Source of the DNA: Mesaphorura yosii
Lineage: Eukaryota; Arthropoda; Collembola; Poduromorpha; Tullbergiidae
Length of the DNA: 64,000 bases
Direction: 5' to 3'
NCBI GenBank assembly: GCA_009869945.1
Contig: WIXG01000062.1
Span: 62,001 to 126,000, forward strand
Shown here piece after piece: positions 15,001 to 30,000 of the stretch (position 1 is its first letter; each line of letters starts with the position of its first letter). Below the pieces are notes generated by a model. It worked only from the letters and a program-made list of their open reading frames with translations. It searched no databases and was not told the origin of the DNA. The translations under genes and the position numbers were made by a program.

Positions 15001-18000
15001 GGCATTATTTACAGCAAAGCGACAACGTCAGTGGCAGCTTGCAATTTACAACTGCATCTTTGCAGCAGCACGTTTAATTAATTGGTGAGGAGTGGAATTC
15101 GCATTATTCTGATTCAATAGAACGACGGGGCGCACGAAAACAACTGTAAAGCATGTGAATGTGAACCTTATGGCATTGCATCCTTTGTCATTGTACTTGT
15201 AATTATTGCAGTGACATGCAAATTGAACTGATTTGATGCAAACAGGGAAAATGCGGATCGAATTGAGTTTGTTTGGGTGATTATTTTGCCAGACACACAC
15301 GCGAAAAGCGATGATCATTGATCAGTCGTGCTAGAAAGCTAAAACATTTCTCAAGATTTCATAAAACTGAGAGTTGTGGGTTGTCCCTTCACCTTTTCGT
15401 GCAAGGCAACTTACAAATGGGCAAACGTGCTAATTCGAGCAATTTATTACGCAGCGAAATATTCTCAAGTCAGGCTTTTCTTTTGCTATTGTTCACAGTT
15501 TCACGAAACTATTAACGTCAAAATATGTGTTTAAAGTGCCATCGATTCATGAAGCCTGTAAGACGTGAGAAGTTAAGGAATTCATTCGTTGTAGCCGTCG
15601 TACACAATTTCATCATTCAACCGTTCGGCCTCAGCTTCAGTCAGCTTCTTCCTGCACAGAAATCTTGACCTGGCATGACTTTACCTGACAATGAAGCTCT
15701 TAACTTGAGACATTCCACACCTTCGTCGATGTCGATTCCTTTCATTCATCTTGAGCACTCAAACCTGAGCGTAGACCGGACCCTTCAAATCTTCCTATTT
15801 TCTTTTGCTAAAATATCTCACTTCGATTTCTATTGTCCATGTCCGATTCTTCACCAATTCGACATTCAACTATGCTCGCTCAACATTCAAGTGGGTCCCT
15901 TCTGTCCCTTGGTACATGCCTTGACTTGGGATTGGGCTCATATAATAAAAATCCTCATCCGCAGCCACTTTGTGAATTCTATTTTGACAGATTCTTCCCA
16001 AAATGTGAAAGAATATGAACAATCACGGCCTTTGATGGGTAAAAGCAAAAGGTTTTGGTGAGTCTTTGTGTAGGTGAAAATGTGGAGGCAGAGCAGGGCA
16101 GGGTGAGATTTCAATTTCGAAAATTCTGGACGGACAAATAAAGAGATCTGTTTGACTTTTTATTCTTGCCTCACGTGCAAGGCCCGGCAGTTGGTAATAT
16201 TTCATTCGAATCTTAAGGACTTCTTATTGGAAGCGCCAAAAACCGCTTTCTAAGATTTTATGAAAAATTCAATTGTGTCCAGGCACAAGACGGTTTGAGA
16301 ATTCAGGATCAACATTCGTGGTGCAATCGTGCAATGCAATGGCAATGGAATTCTGAAACCCTGAAAGCAGTCATCACGAAGTGTTATTGCTCTTGCACGT
16401 CAAAAGTCACCACAGGCAGCCAAGGAGTAAATAGGCAGGCAGGTATTTATTGAAAAAGATGTTATAATTTTAAGTAATATTGCGTGGGTGGCACATTCTG
16501 GGCTCCGCTGCCTTTCCTTCGGCCCTATTCTACTTTTCTCACACTGCAGTCAGCTCTGCATGGGTGTCAAGTGCGACTGCGACTTTTCATTTTAGGGTCC
16601 TTTGCTTCCTGCCAAAAGGCTTCTTCGCCTTGCCTTTCAGACTGGCGAGTCGATTTATCTGATTTTAAGGTCCAGGAGACCAATTCAGTGAATTGAATTG
16701 TAAAAGCCAAGCCAGCCTGCCAGCCAAGTGCGAGGATAAAGCCGTCTTTTGACTCGGTCTGGATAATCCTTTGTCCTTTGGTCCAACCTGCTCGAGTAAA
16801 TTGTTACGGTGACCAAAACAACACACCCATCTCACCTAAAAGTCGTATTATACCATGCCAAATGCTAAAGGTCATCATTCAGTGTGCTGCTGCGCGTTGC
16901 GTGGCTTTTGTCCGAGTGTCTCCTTGGGCATTTTCTTGTCAAACCCTCACACCACATGAGACTAGGCTTCCATTGTGTGCAACAACAATGTAGCCTGGAC
17001 CCAGAGTCCGGACACTCCAAGAAATATAAGTCAAACGCATAAATTACCTTTCCAATGCACAAGGAGGCTTGATTTCCTGTTCATGCGATTATTCATTCAC
17101 GTTTCAACCTTTTAAGCTTCTGCTTCGTTTCGCACACACTCCAGAATTTCGTTCCAAACAATTTCATCACACCGAATTGAATGCGAATTTAGGTGTCAAT
17201 TTGAGTAGAACAATTTTATTGGAAAGTTCCCAATGCTATTGGCTTTATTGCATTGGAATTAAGATTCCAGGTGGTAAATACTTTCGAATTTTTAGCTGCT
17301 GTTTTTCTTTTCTCTCTATTTGTGGTCCTTTGGGTTCTTGGCGCACTGAATTGTTTCCTCAACATGTATTTATCGACGTTAACAGCACAGCAACCCTGTA
17401 ATGGATACTCTGCTCTGCACTTTTGAACTGACTCCTTTTTTGGACACATGGAGCTACGGGAATACCCTCTGAGACATTATTATAAATGTATCCTTTTCAT
17501 ATTTACTAAAAAACGGCTACTTGCACCGCCGCTGCTGCTGCCTGGCTGTGCTGTTATTATTAAAATGAAGATCTCAACGTGAAGAACAAGACAATCATCT
17601 CAAATACTTAAATTATGGAAACCTTCCTCAGCAGCAACAGCAGCGAATGGAAAGGTCTCATGCTATTTATTATCAAGATTACGCAACAAAAGCCAGGCGC
17701 CTTGCTGGCTTCGAAGCACAGAAAAAGATTTCGTTAATAGATTGACTCATTCACTCCCTGCGCAGTGCGCGGTCAGAGTCTTTCAAATGGGAAAAGATTG
17801 CCAACTCATTCCACTGCGTTCGCTCTCTGAATCTACATATGTCGATGTCGACTGCAGCCTGTATTTCAATTAATATCCTCTGACGGCATGCGGCCAACCA
17901 GCAGTAGTCATTCATAAATGGTAACATTTAATGCTTTATGACTTATTCTGCGGACAAGTTTCCTTTTCTGGCGTTCGCGTACACTTACGCACTCGTGGTG

Positions 18001-21000
18001 GTGGTCGGTCGGTCTCCCGTTCGTTCGTCCCGTCATGTCACGGATCATGGTGCCTTGTGTTCTTGTATCTTGTAACTTTAAACTCGCATCTTCTTTTGTT
18101 TAGTTTGTAAAGGCTCAGTCACCGGCAGCCGAATGCCAAATGCCATATCCGTAAATGTTCTATAGACCCTGACTGAATTGATGTCTCATCTTCATAAAAT
18201 GTTGCGAAATCTATTTTGACAATGCAGTGTGCGCTGTCAAAGCATTTCTTGAATTCCTAAAATTTTGCACGACGGATTTATGAATTTATGATGGGCCTGC
18301 ACTTGGCAAAGAGCAAAACAACAAATTGCTAAATTTCCAATATGGGAAGTAAGAGTTTCTGTGGTGGTGTGCTTGCAATAAAAGTCAATGGGAGACCTCC
18401 CGTTTAGTTTATTGACGCGACGCTTCATTGTTTAACAATAAATTGTAACTGTGCTGCGCTGGCTGCGCTATAAAGTCTGACACGAGCACGACTAAATGAA
18501 TTCTGCGAAGATTCTAGCACAAGTGCAATAATTTCTTCATTTCTCTGATTGGAGGGCAAATTGATGTTTAGTCACACGCGTATTAGCAAAAACTTGGTTT
18601 ACTCGAAACTCAGCTTTTATGCATGTTGTTATTGCTTAACATATTCTGGCCATACGAATCGACGTTGGCGTCAGACGACACTTCGTTCGTTCAAGCAAAG
18701 GCGACATACTGACATTTCATGATTACCACAAACTTATTCATCCAGTACGGATATTGGGAATCTCCGTTTTTTATAGTTGGAGTATGAGTACGGAGCAAAA
18801 ATCAATCATAATTTAATTGTTCCAAGTATTTAAGCGATTTAAAGGTGACTAAACGTTAGGTGATTTCAGCCAATACCAGTCAGTAATTGGAAACCGGAAA
18901 GAGGAAGTAAAAGTAAGTCTTTAATGTCTACATTTTGCATGGGTTACGACTAAAAACCAGATTGGTCTTAATTAGGAGTCAAATTCTGTATCTTTAATAG
19001 CAACCTATAACTAAAGTGACGAAGATGGAAGTGCAAAAGGACAGAGCCGCCACCCTGTTTGCTGACCGAGTGAAGCCAACCGTCGAATATCTGAGGAAAG
19101 TACGTGAAGGAGCCACTGCACTTTGCAAAATTTTAGAATCGCAATCCGCATACAAAATTGGACATGAAAGGATTGCAATAAGCATGAGGAACAAGTGTGG
19201 CCTTCAAACACAAATCGCAACTTGCGATCTGTTTCTGTACATGAACGACATCAAGTTGGAGGACTGGAGTGGTCAAGCTCGGAATGTGGCAGCTGCATTC
19301 GAGAAAACGCTAACTTCCATGGAGTTTCGTGTCAGCAGGGGAGAACTTATTCTTCAGGTGGAGTACAATGGAGTGGTGTATGACATAATTCCATCCCTCA
19401 ACGTCAGCCCAAAAGGAGAAACCGAAGAGTCGAAACTGGAGAAGGCGGACGTCGGCACTACCGTTGAACTCGTCGAATCACAAGGGTTGTTGCTCGTCGA
19501 GACTCCCACTCCTCCTCGGATGTTCACTTCAGCATTTATTGACGATTACGGGATGACCATAAAGTTCACTGCTTGGTTAGCAAAGTACTGGGACAGCCGC
19601 ATCGAGGTGTACGAGTATGTTGATGGACGATCAACCATCATGGAACTAGTCGTCGTGAACTCCAACGCCAATTTCATGGATCACAGAGACAAGACTGTGC
19701 TCAGATGTTTCAAGCGGTTCCTTCAAGCTATGCTCCAATTTCGGGACCTGGAAATTGTGCTCTCAAATGTTTACAAGACATCGGATGTTCCCAATTGTGC
19801 TCGGGGGCGCCGACCAGTGATCATGGATCCTGTGTGCCCATTTCACAACCTTGGACTGCTACGTGCTGACGTAATTCGCACCTTCGAAGACAAGGCAAGA
19901 GCAACTCTGAAAAAGTTAAGTGAGTTTGAGCGTAGTAGTAATTTTGAGTTTGGCACTGTGTTTGATTTGGAATGTGGTGTCCAGCCGCAAGACATGGTTC
20001 AATTTCTATGTTCAGATTAATTTGTACTACTACCATTACTATGAATGCGTTCTTTACCATCCTTTCTTGAAGGCTTGGGCTTAGACAAATTGAACCCATG
20101 AAATAAATTGGCTGCGATTTGCCTGGATTTGGCTTGTTATTGTTTTTATTTCTGGTGACGTAGTTAAAATCATTTTGATTGCCGTTCACGTGTCAGATCA
20201 GACAACATACTGGAAGAAGGAACTAGAACTATGAAAGCGTACAACACATGATTTTTGTTTCGAGAAAGACTCCACGGAACTCGGAACCTTAGAACTTCAA
20301 ATTGCGTGTTCACCAATCATCAGCTGAAACAAATTGCATGAGGTGCATTCGATCGTGTTTATATCAAAGGACTCCAGTTCATACAAGTGTGTGCACTTCA
20401 AGGAGCATTAAATTAGAACAAGGCAAGCCGGTACTCGGATTCGTTTAGAGCCCATTGAAATAATTAGGAGATCCGCACCGCACTCAATACAATAAAATGC
20501 TGGGACGGAGTCATTATTTAGTTGCTTCGCCTTTGCCTTGAGCTTTCATGATCATAATGAATTTTATCCGGGAGCTACACGCAAGGGATCCGTGCGCAGT
20601 GCACAGGTAGTGACAAATCTTTTCCTGTCAGTTCTTACAAAATGCTCATGTCAAAGATTCATTTCCAACATCATTTTTATATTTTACGACCTTTTGACTC
20701 TCAAGATCTGGGAATCTTGCTTTGCTTGCCCGCTTGTTGGGTTCTCATTCCCACAATGCGCCTTGGAAGTTGGAATACGAATAATGAACACATCAAATCA
20801 CTGGGAAAGGGGCAAAAAATCTTGACTCACCGGCTCGCTTAGTTCTTGTACTGCACTGGACTGGATGGATGGGATGCTGCACCCGGATTTCTGTCTTTTT
20901 TATAGCTGCTGCGTAAGCGTAAAAGGGTTGATGATGAATTACAAACCACTTTACATTTTAATATGAGTGATTAAGATGTACTCCTGTTACACGCAGGAAT

Positions 21001-24000
21001 GCTGTAGATGGATGACTTGGGCTTCGTTTTGTACAGCACCAGGCATGATATCAAATTGACTTGATGAATACAAGTCAACGAGACGAATTACTCATTCGCT
21101 GATGAACCCAAGATTCTTATTCGTAATCGCATTCATTATTAATAAACTCTTTCAATTTGTCGGCGGCATTTTTATCAGATAACCACAGTCTTATAATTTG
21201 TTAAGTCAAATGAAGCTAGTCAACATTCCCAAATCCAAAGACGAATTCATCTCTTGTCAAGAGACTGGGCACTGGTACAAATTTTATGACATGCAAGCGA
21301 AGCACCAAGCCAAGCTGGCCGAAAGCACACGGAATACTTTTCGTTTTTGGTTTCTTTTAGTCATTGAACAACAATATGACGGATGTACTTTGTATCTCCC
21401 TTTTAAGCGAACAAAAGAGAAATATTTCAGATTTCAAGCCCAAGACACGACTCATCGCGAGCAGGAGCAGAGTGATGGATTTGGTACTGGTTTTAAGGAG
21501 ACACTTGCAGGCTGGAGCAGGAATTTTTTACAGCAATAAAGAACTTCTTTGAAGCGGAAGCTGAGTAAAAGTGGAATGACAAAAGATGAAGTGACAACTT
21601 GAGCACAAGAAGAAAAGGGTTACGAAGCAACTTAAATCTCGAGTACTTTAAATGTAATAAAATGCGCTCACATGAAAGAAAAGCCGAAAGCTGACGCTTT
21701 ACCTGTCCCTGAACGATGCAGATGTAGATTAGCGATTAGCACATCAAAATTTGGAGTTTATTAGCACATTAGTTCTTATGTGCTTATAGATTCGCCAATC
21801 CCTGTCTATCTGTCGCCCGTCAAATGGTTTTACAATTTTTGGTTCGTCAGCAGCGGTAGCGATGATAATCTGTTCATCGTCAAGCGGTATTGCTTCGTGT
21901 AGTCAAATGGCTGCAGCAGTGCAAAGCCGAAGTAAACATGTACAATGAAAGTCAAAACAGAAAAGAGGACGTACGTTGTGGCAGCGGAGCAAATAGGCAG
22001 GGCATAAGTAGCACAACAATTAGGTCATCCCAGAATACAGAATTATAGATCTAGATCTAGAATCCAGCTAGCTAGTCTAGCTCCAGTTTGACGCTGGCAT
22101 TTCATTGGCGAAATATCCATGCGTTCCAAATTTAACGCTGCCATTCCGCTAATCTATGTAAATGCTCTACGCATTCATTTCGCAGTTCACATTTTCATGC
22201 ACTCGCATAATTTCTTTCTCTGGTTCACTCGTAAGTGACGCTGACACATCCTTGAACTACAACTTCAAGTGGCCAACCATATTTACGAAACGTCGGTTGT
22301 TTCGTCATGGTAAAATATGTGCTTTCGTTCTCATTACTTGTAATGATTACTTGATTAAAGTATCGGCCAAGAAATAGGAACAAGACGAATTTACGAACTA
22401 TCTACATGTGCTCAGATCACTTCATAAAATAGAAACATCTTACAGGGCAAAAGAATCAGACTGTATAAATTCGGATTATCGTTGACGATCTGTCGGTTCA
22501 AACTCTTTTAGGCCAGAGTCGAACAAAGGCATACGGTGAAGGACCTGACTCAATTGTTCAATGCTCAACTGACTGGCTCACGTGTTGCCAGTTCAAGCGA
22601 TTAATCCGAAGTATGTAAATTGTAGAATGGGCATGGTATATTATAATCGGCTCTCACATTGGGTGGACCCTCCAAGAAGCATTTCATTGCCCAAGCTAAA
22701 CACCCGGTCAGGTCACCAAGAATCAAGAAATTCAACGTCTGGACGAAATCTTTGAAACAGAATGATAAACCACGGATTACTTGTTCAAATGCACGGGAAC
22801 TTTGGACTGGTATAATTCATGAATAAATTCAAACTGTCGGTTGAGCATCGATATAAGTACTCGTAATGACTTGCTAACATTCATCAGTCTTTGTATCTCT
22901 TTGTTAGCTCAAGTTATGACCTTCCGAGTTAACAAAACAAGCCCAAATTACTGTCCGAACATTCATCATTTATCAGTTCCGTCAAATGTGTGACGTGACT
23001 TTGTTATCTTGAGCCAGTAAGTTTCGCATTAATTTGTAACCCGAAACTTTGTCAATATTTTGTAAACTGTCGGAGTCCAAGTCCAAGCAGATGAGGCAGA
23101 AGTTCGACGCGGAACGAATTGTCAATTCGTTTTGTATCTTTGTTGACCCTCGAGAATTTAAAATCTTCGGCACGGCCCTGCCTTTTCAACAGGGCGATGA
23201 AGATTGGCATCAAAGTTACCCTCATTATATTGCACGCATCGCATTTACGCATTTTGGGGAAGAGGCTAGACAAATTCGTCAAGGCTAATAATGGTACAAT
23301 ACGGACTCGACTCAACTTTTCTTTCAATAACTCACGACCATTATCTACTCTTCTCGAGAGAGATGAAGATTTGACTTGAGGACTTTATCAGTCATACCAG
23401 ACGGGACTTATTTTGTAACCTTTTACTGCTCGCGTTCGCATTTGCGTCGTGCGTGAGGTTAACAATAGGAAGTCACTAAAAGACGCGTGTTTTGCTTGCG
23501 CGATGCCTCGAATTTTCTATTTTGTCCGGGCGTTCACCAGAAAAAGGAAACGCTTTCGAGTATTTCATTTGAGTAAGACCCTAATTTCTTGATAACTGTA
23601 AAAGAATTTATTGTTCACATTTCTTCCAGTGCTTTGACGATCTTTAGATCGACTGATACGATTATCACACCCATGAATTAAGAAAAATGACCCTTAAGTA
23701 TCATCCCTTGCTCTCTGAACGGAGCACAGATGTGTTAAGTGAATTTTTTTGGGACGGATTCAGTCAGGATTTTGCCTTGAATTTGAGGATGACGTATCAT
23801 CCACTCGTCCTGTCAGATGTGTCAGCTTTAAACCAGCATTTATCATCAAGTCAGTCTTTTTCGACATGCACTTGACCTTAGACTAGGAAATTCCTGCAAA
23901 GTAACTCACGCGTAAGGCCACGATCGCGAACAGCAGGAGATTAAAAGTAGCGAATGGGGAATTTGCAAATAAATGGAAAATTATCAAGGCATTAGATTAG

Positions 24001-27000
24001 AAAGGAGGATGCTGGATATTACTTGTATTTTGCATGGAATATGCAGATCCATTCAGCCTGGCCGCCTGGCCATGCACGGCTTAAATATCTCGTATGGACT
24101 TTCTCCATCGCTGCCGCTGCGCTGCGCCCCAGCACACAATTCTTCTCAATTCCCCAGAGAGTTCCTCAATGTTTTAAGGTAATATTTTGTAAGCACAATG
24201 TACAGCAGCATAGGCTCAGACTTGTGAGCCGAGAAGAGTAGAAACTCGAGTGTGCTTTATTCAGAGAGAAAATAAAAGAAAATGGTTTCATAAATACGTA
24301 AGATACATTTTTCATAACTCGTAGTCAAAGATTCCAAGCGCAGAGGCAGGCACAGGCATACAAATACGGCACAGCGCACGGCGGTTCCAGCGTGGCGCGC
24401 CGAACACAAGCGTCCAGGTCTCACATATGGAATTTAATGGGAAAAACAAGTGCAAGCCAGAGCGGTGCGAATTCTCCAGTGATTATCTTAGTGGAAATAA
24501 ATGTGAAAAGAGTTATTCGTTTTCATACCTATGAATATGCCTAGGCTTAGGCCAGGCCAGGTTCTCGCTGTTGTATTGTGAGAGTGGTTACCCCAGAGGA
24601 CGAGATTATCTTCTTCGTGCACTTTTCTCGACTAGGTTTTACTTTTGCGCGAATCTCAATGCAATTCGGCCTACCTGCTCGAAATGGGAATGGCAATACT
24701 CGAATACTCGCAATCCGGTGACGGTCATGTAAATATTACAATGTCCTATAAGTTTAGAGCACAAGATGCAAAAGCTTTGAATATTTCATACGCACACATG
24801 TCAAGCAACTATGGCGGCAGCGGCTGCGAGCAGGTAAGAAATTCGCATTCGCAGTCGTACCAACTTGGAATCGGGTTCATATTTTTAAGCTGCCATTTGT
24901 GTCATATTCCGTGACGCCAGAGTGACAGGACATTATGTAGCGCAAAGTGTCGGTGTCCATCATGCAGGCAGGCAGGGAGCCAGGACCTAATCTTACTTGC
25001 AATCACTGGCGCACATTCACCCTGCACGCGGACAAAACACTTTCACTTCAGAGTGGAGTTCGCACTGTCTCTAAGCGCTTAAGCATCGTCTGCAGGTAGC
25101 ATACAACACACGCACAGCATCGAACAGCTTTTTCAGGACTCAATTCCCGAGTGAATTCTACAATAAATTTGTACACATTATAGTTGTATTGTTTCTTCTA
25201 CCTGCGCTGCGATGAGCCCCGTTTTGCTGTCCTGCCTTGAAACTTTCAGAGACGAGGCACAACAACGGCAAGGCAAAGGCAAAAGCAATCTCAATCTCAG
25301 TCAGACTCGTCTGCCTGCTGCCTACTTTTTTATTCATACTTTCTCCTGTCTCCTACAAAGATTCTAACATGCGTTTCTTGAATTCGAACGTCACAGCCGT
25401 AAATAAAACAGGGCACAAGGACTATGACTTCAAAAAGGGCCCGAAGGGTTCAGCTGCTCAGCGGTCCATACCATAGCGTAATATTACGTAAGAGCTTAAC
25501 GGTTCAAGTCAAGTGGTTCATTTGTGCATTGGAAGCGGTTGTACCGTACACACGATCGAAAGTCAATGACGTGTGAAATTAGTGTTGGTATTTACAAATA
25601 CACGACTGAGATGAATTCACATTTCACAGTGTTGCGCTCACGAGGGCACAGAATTCAAGTGCCTGCCTTTCTGCGCTAAGGCCAACTGTTGAATTCTTTT
25701 TTATGTGAAACCCATTCATCCACATTTCTCTGCTGTTTTGTTCATGGCTGTTTCTTGACAAATAGCACGCATGTACGCGTATACGAGTATGCGTACGCAA
25801 CCCACGTCCGTCCATGCCGATGGCGTATGGACCCACATTTGACTAGAAAATGGCGCAGTCAGTGTGAAGAGCCTGTTAACATTTCGAGCTTTTCCGATTT
25901 CGGCAAAAATCGGACGCGTACTTGAAAAATTGGGCTTGCAAGCACTTGAACGCTTGCGCCATGCCACACTGGTGCGCTAGAACGGCCAGATGAGAGTTTG
26001 ATCCGCTCTCCCTTGAACGTTGGACTGACTATTGTTGGAATCCAAACAGACAAATTACAACTTTATTATTGACTCCCAAACAATGAATCAATTCGCGCCT
26101 ACTTTGCTTCACTGCAGTCGCCAGCCCACAATGAGAATATTTTTAAATTACAATTTCTATTATTCTCTCCTCACATTCGCATAAAGAACTCACGGGCCAA
26201 AGCCGAACCAAACCTAGTCAAGCCATGCAGACGACGGCGCACAACCAACACAGCAGAAATTGTGAATGCCGTTGGTGTTAATAAGAATTTGAAAGCCTCA
26301 AAAAGGCATTCAGCAATTCGATTACAACAATTACATAAAACGCGAGTCGAACTTGGGAGTTGCGACTGACTGGCAATGCACCGGTCCCTGATTAGTAATA
26401 AAAGACGCGAACGTGAACCACAAAATTATTATTATTGCATTTCGTCGCTGGTCCGCCTGCCTGCCTGTGAACGTGAACAATCAACATGACAATGCAGATT
26501 AGAACAATTGCCGGCTGAGTTCATTACTCGTGTACATGGAGAATGAAAATAGGTGAGCACAATGCAAAGTGTCGGCCTCGTGTCAAATTTCGAGTCTCAT
26601 GTACACCCCTCATCCGCTTCACGATGCGATTATCAAATCAACATCAACTGATCAAGCGGAGTCACAAAATATTGTTGTGCGTTTGTTAATTGAGTCGATC
26701 TTAAACCAAGCCAAGCTCAGTCCTAACTTTCCTACGACCAGCGTTCGCATGAATTTATTTACCAGGACATAACACAGCCAGGCACAATGAAGCCATGCCA
26801 TGATCACGACTTCAAATAAATCGTAGTATAATGGAATTGAGCTGTTGCTTGCAATTGCGAATCGAACGCGTACATAATCTTGACTTGGCATTTACACAAG
26901 CAATGCCAATATAGAACAATGCACGAGGCTAGGCTCTAATGTCACTCAATTGTGGTACATGTTTGTGACTGTTCGAATTAGGAATTACAGCATGATTAAG

Positions 27001-30000
27001 CTCTTTTCTCTGTCATTGTATCCTTGCCTGCCCAGCGTGATGATAACATTATTTAATTACATTTGCGCGTTGCGCGCATTTTGCATCTGGTGATTTCTGT
27101 GTCGAAGGTGCTTCAATATTGAGTAAATGCGTGACGAAATGCTGAAGAGCAGTTTTGAAAAGGAAATAAATTATTCTGTATCGTGTTGAGAAACTGATTT
27201 GTTATTATTATTTTGCAAATTTTCCTGACCTTGAGACAATTTTCACCACAAAATCATTAAAATTTATTACTCTTTCAAATCAAGAGCACAAGTAATATCA
27301 TGACAATTGCTACTATTTTGACAACTGTCAATTAAATCAGAATTCATGTTGAAATCAGCCACCAATTTTTGTTTCTTTATGGACTTAGCATCCGGTATTG
27401 ATAAAAATGTGCAGATTTTCATTTATGAGAGTTTTGTCCCAAGATCATTGCAAACCGGAAACTGTTTTGTTCTGCGTCCTTTGATGAACTGCTTCGAAGC
27501 ATATAAATAGCTTTTAGCTTAACGTCATCGTGATCACTTCGCATCGAGTTGAGATGGATCATGGATCACGGTTTTATAAATTCGAAATGAATCATGGTGT
27601 TTAAGAACAGGATGGCGCTATCAATCTAGCTATCATTCCTTTAAACTTAAAGGAAGCGGTACCTGCAAGAGATAACAGCCAAGGAATTGGCAAGCTCTTC
27701 TGGATGATTTTATACCGCGAGGAGGGACATCCGTTTAAAATGTGCCATGAGTGATGATATCGTATCAGCAATAAACAAGCACAATTACGTGAAAGTGTTC
27801 AACGTGTGTAATGTGCCAATCCTGCGTTGTACGAAAAGCGAAATTAAGTTGTAAAGTAAGCGTTTATGGTCCATGTAAGGAAATCATGTCGCTATTTTGT
27901 AATTTGTAACTTTACATGCCAGTCAAGATGTGCAGATAACACGAACATAAAGAGATTCATCATCTGCGAGGGAGATTAAGTTACCAGCAGTGAAACAAGA
28001 GAAAGAAATGATGAGCATGACTACAACGACCAACGACTCAAATGGTGCAAGAATGAGACAATGAGCATGATTTTTTTGCATTCAATTCGACATTCGAGGC
28101 AAGACGAGAAACGCGCACCAAAAATGGGACGATTGAGCCCTGCGTCGAGCACTGCGGCTCAGCGTGAAGGCGCTTTTGTTTACAATTCATGTTCGTGAGA
28201 ACATGAGAGGAATACAAACTTTGAACTTTGTCGCATGGACTGACGCGTAATGATTTGTACTGCACCGTATTTGGCGGAAGCAGATCTTGGATATCTTTTT
28301 GAGCCAACTCCTAATCAGTATTTAATCTTGGGTTCTGTTTTTGCCTTCTTCGGGTTAAACCCTGGGATCTTCGTCCGAATTCAAGGTGGTAGAGCGCTTG
28401 AGTGGTCCCTTCCGTTGCCTTTACCCAGAAGAATCGAGCTGAAACTGTTGCGTTGTGCAGAGCCCAATTTACGGGACCAACAATAAATCACCTTACATAT
28501 TAAAGGAAAGAAGAGTGAACAGGACATGACTTCCTTCCCGCGTACTTCACTCAATACCCAGCACAGCGGCTCTGCACGTACGCGTAACAATTACACTTAC
28601 CCGCTTTCTAATTATTATGACATGAATTGTTATTTGTTTATTCAGTTACATAATACAGAACACCGAACCCTTCGCACTGCCACTGAGAGACGTGCAAGGT
28701 GGGCTGCTAACTGCCAAACCAACGTGCAAGGCGCTCTCTGTTCTATAATTAGGTGGGGAGACAGCCGAACAATTGAGTCTGTACCAAGACAATTATTTCA
28801 GCGTCAGTAATAATTAGAAGTGGGTACATCCAGCGCTTGCTTGGGAGCGTATAGCATATGCTCAGTGTGTGTACGTGAAGTAGAAATGGCTTCGGTTCCA
28901 ATGTCATTTTCGTTGGGACTCACAAGACTCGTAATTACAATGACATAAATCATGTGCAATGTGCAGGATGAGCCCATTCCGCGATAAAATTGACTCTCGA
29001 CCAGGTCGAATAATGGCAGGATAACGAGTGTCGCCACTTTGTCACACATTCGTACGGATAAACATTTAACAATTCTCAATTAATCGCACCCTTTCCCTGA
29101 ATTCATTATTGCAGCTTGGCGTTGGTGTGTACCTTCCGGTTTTACTACTAATCATGTTTTATGCAATTTGTCGAGTTCCACTCCATCAACTATGCTTGGC
29201 CAGCCCTTACCATGACAGATGGCAGGCCTCAATTTTATTACGACTCCAAAAAGGTGGTCCATCTCAAAAAGAGATCCGAATCCGGAACTTAAAACATCAA
29301 ATAGAAAACGATTACGACTTCCTTGTTTGCTTTCCCCTTGCTGCAGCACTTCAAATTCAAATTTCATTTCAGTAGTTCACGATTCACGTACGTGTAATGA
29401 AATCCTTTTGTTCCCACAACCAGTCAGGTCGTTTTGTGTACCGCATTGCGTTTTACGTTTCCTCGTCAAAGTGTCAATGTGTTAATGGAACAATGCATGC
29501 GAGTAGAACCCAAACGCACCGGTACTTTTCAGGTTGTCATGTGTGTCATGTTTACCCGTGTGTAATTTAATGACTTCTAACCCTTGCCTTGACAAGCAAT
29601 TTAATTTTAGGGTGAACTTCCGGTTTCCAACTTTCGGCTCATTCAGTAATGGTAATGGTTCGGTAATGTAACGAGATAAACTTTTACGGTTCAGCACAGT
29701 GTACCACATTTGCAAACCGAACTGCAATTTCGCGATACGCAATAAGCAATGAGCATGCCAACTCAGCGAGACAGGTACAACAATGCAAAATTTGACGATT
29801 CGTGCTAATCTAATTATTTAAACAATGAAGCAAGGAGGCGGGCAGCAATAACAATGTATGAAGGGCATAATTGCAACGGAACACGCACAGCCCAGCCTGC
29901 TTGTATTTCTTGCAGTCTTGTAATTCACTCGATAGCTTGTTAATGTCTTGAGTTCGAAAGAATAGACATGACAGATTCGAGCAGGCCGTGCCGTGCGGGT

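Noticed and set aside
24790-24835. Short ATG frame ([12 protein letters not shown]) ending at a CAG|GTAAGA donor
   Set aside because: Only one splice signal and 12 codons; no compatible downstream exon was found.
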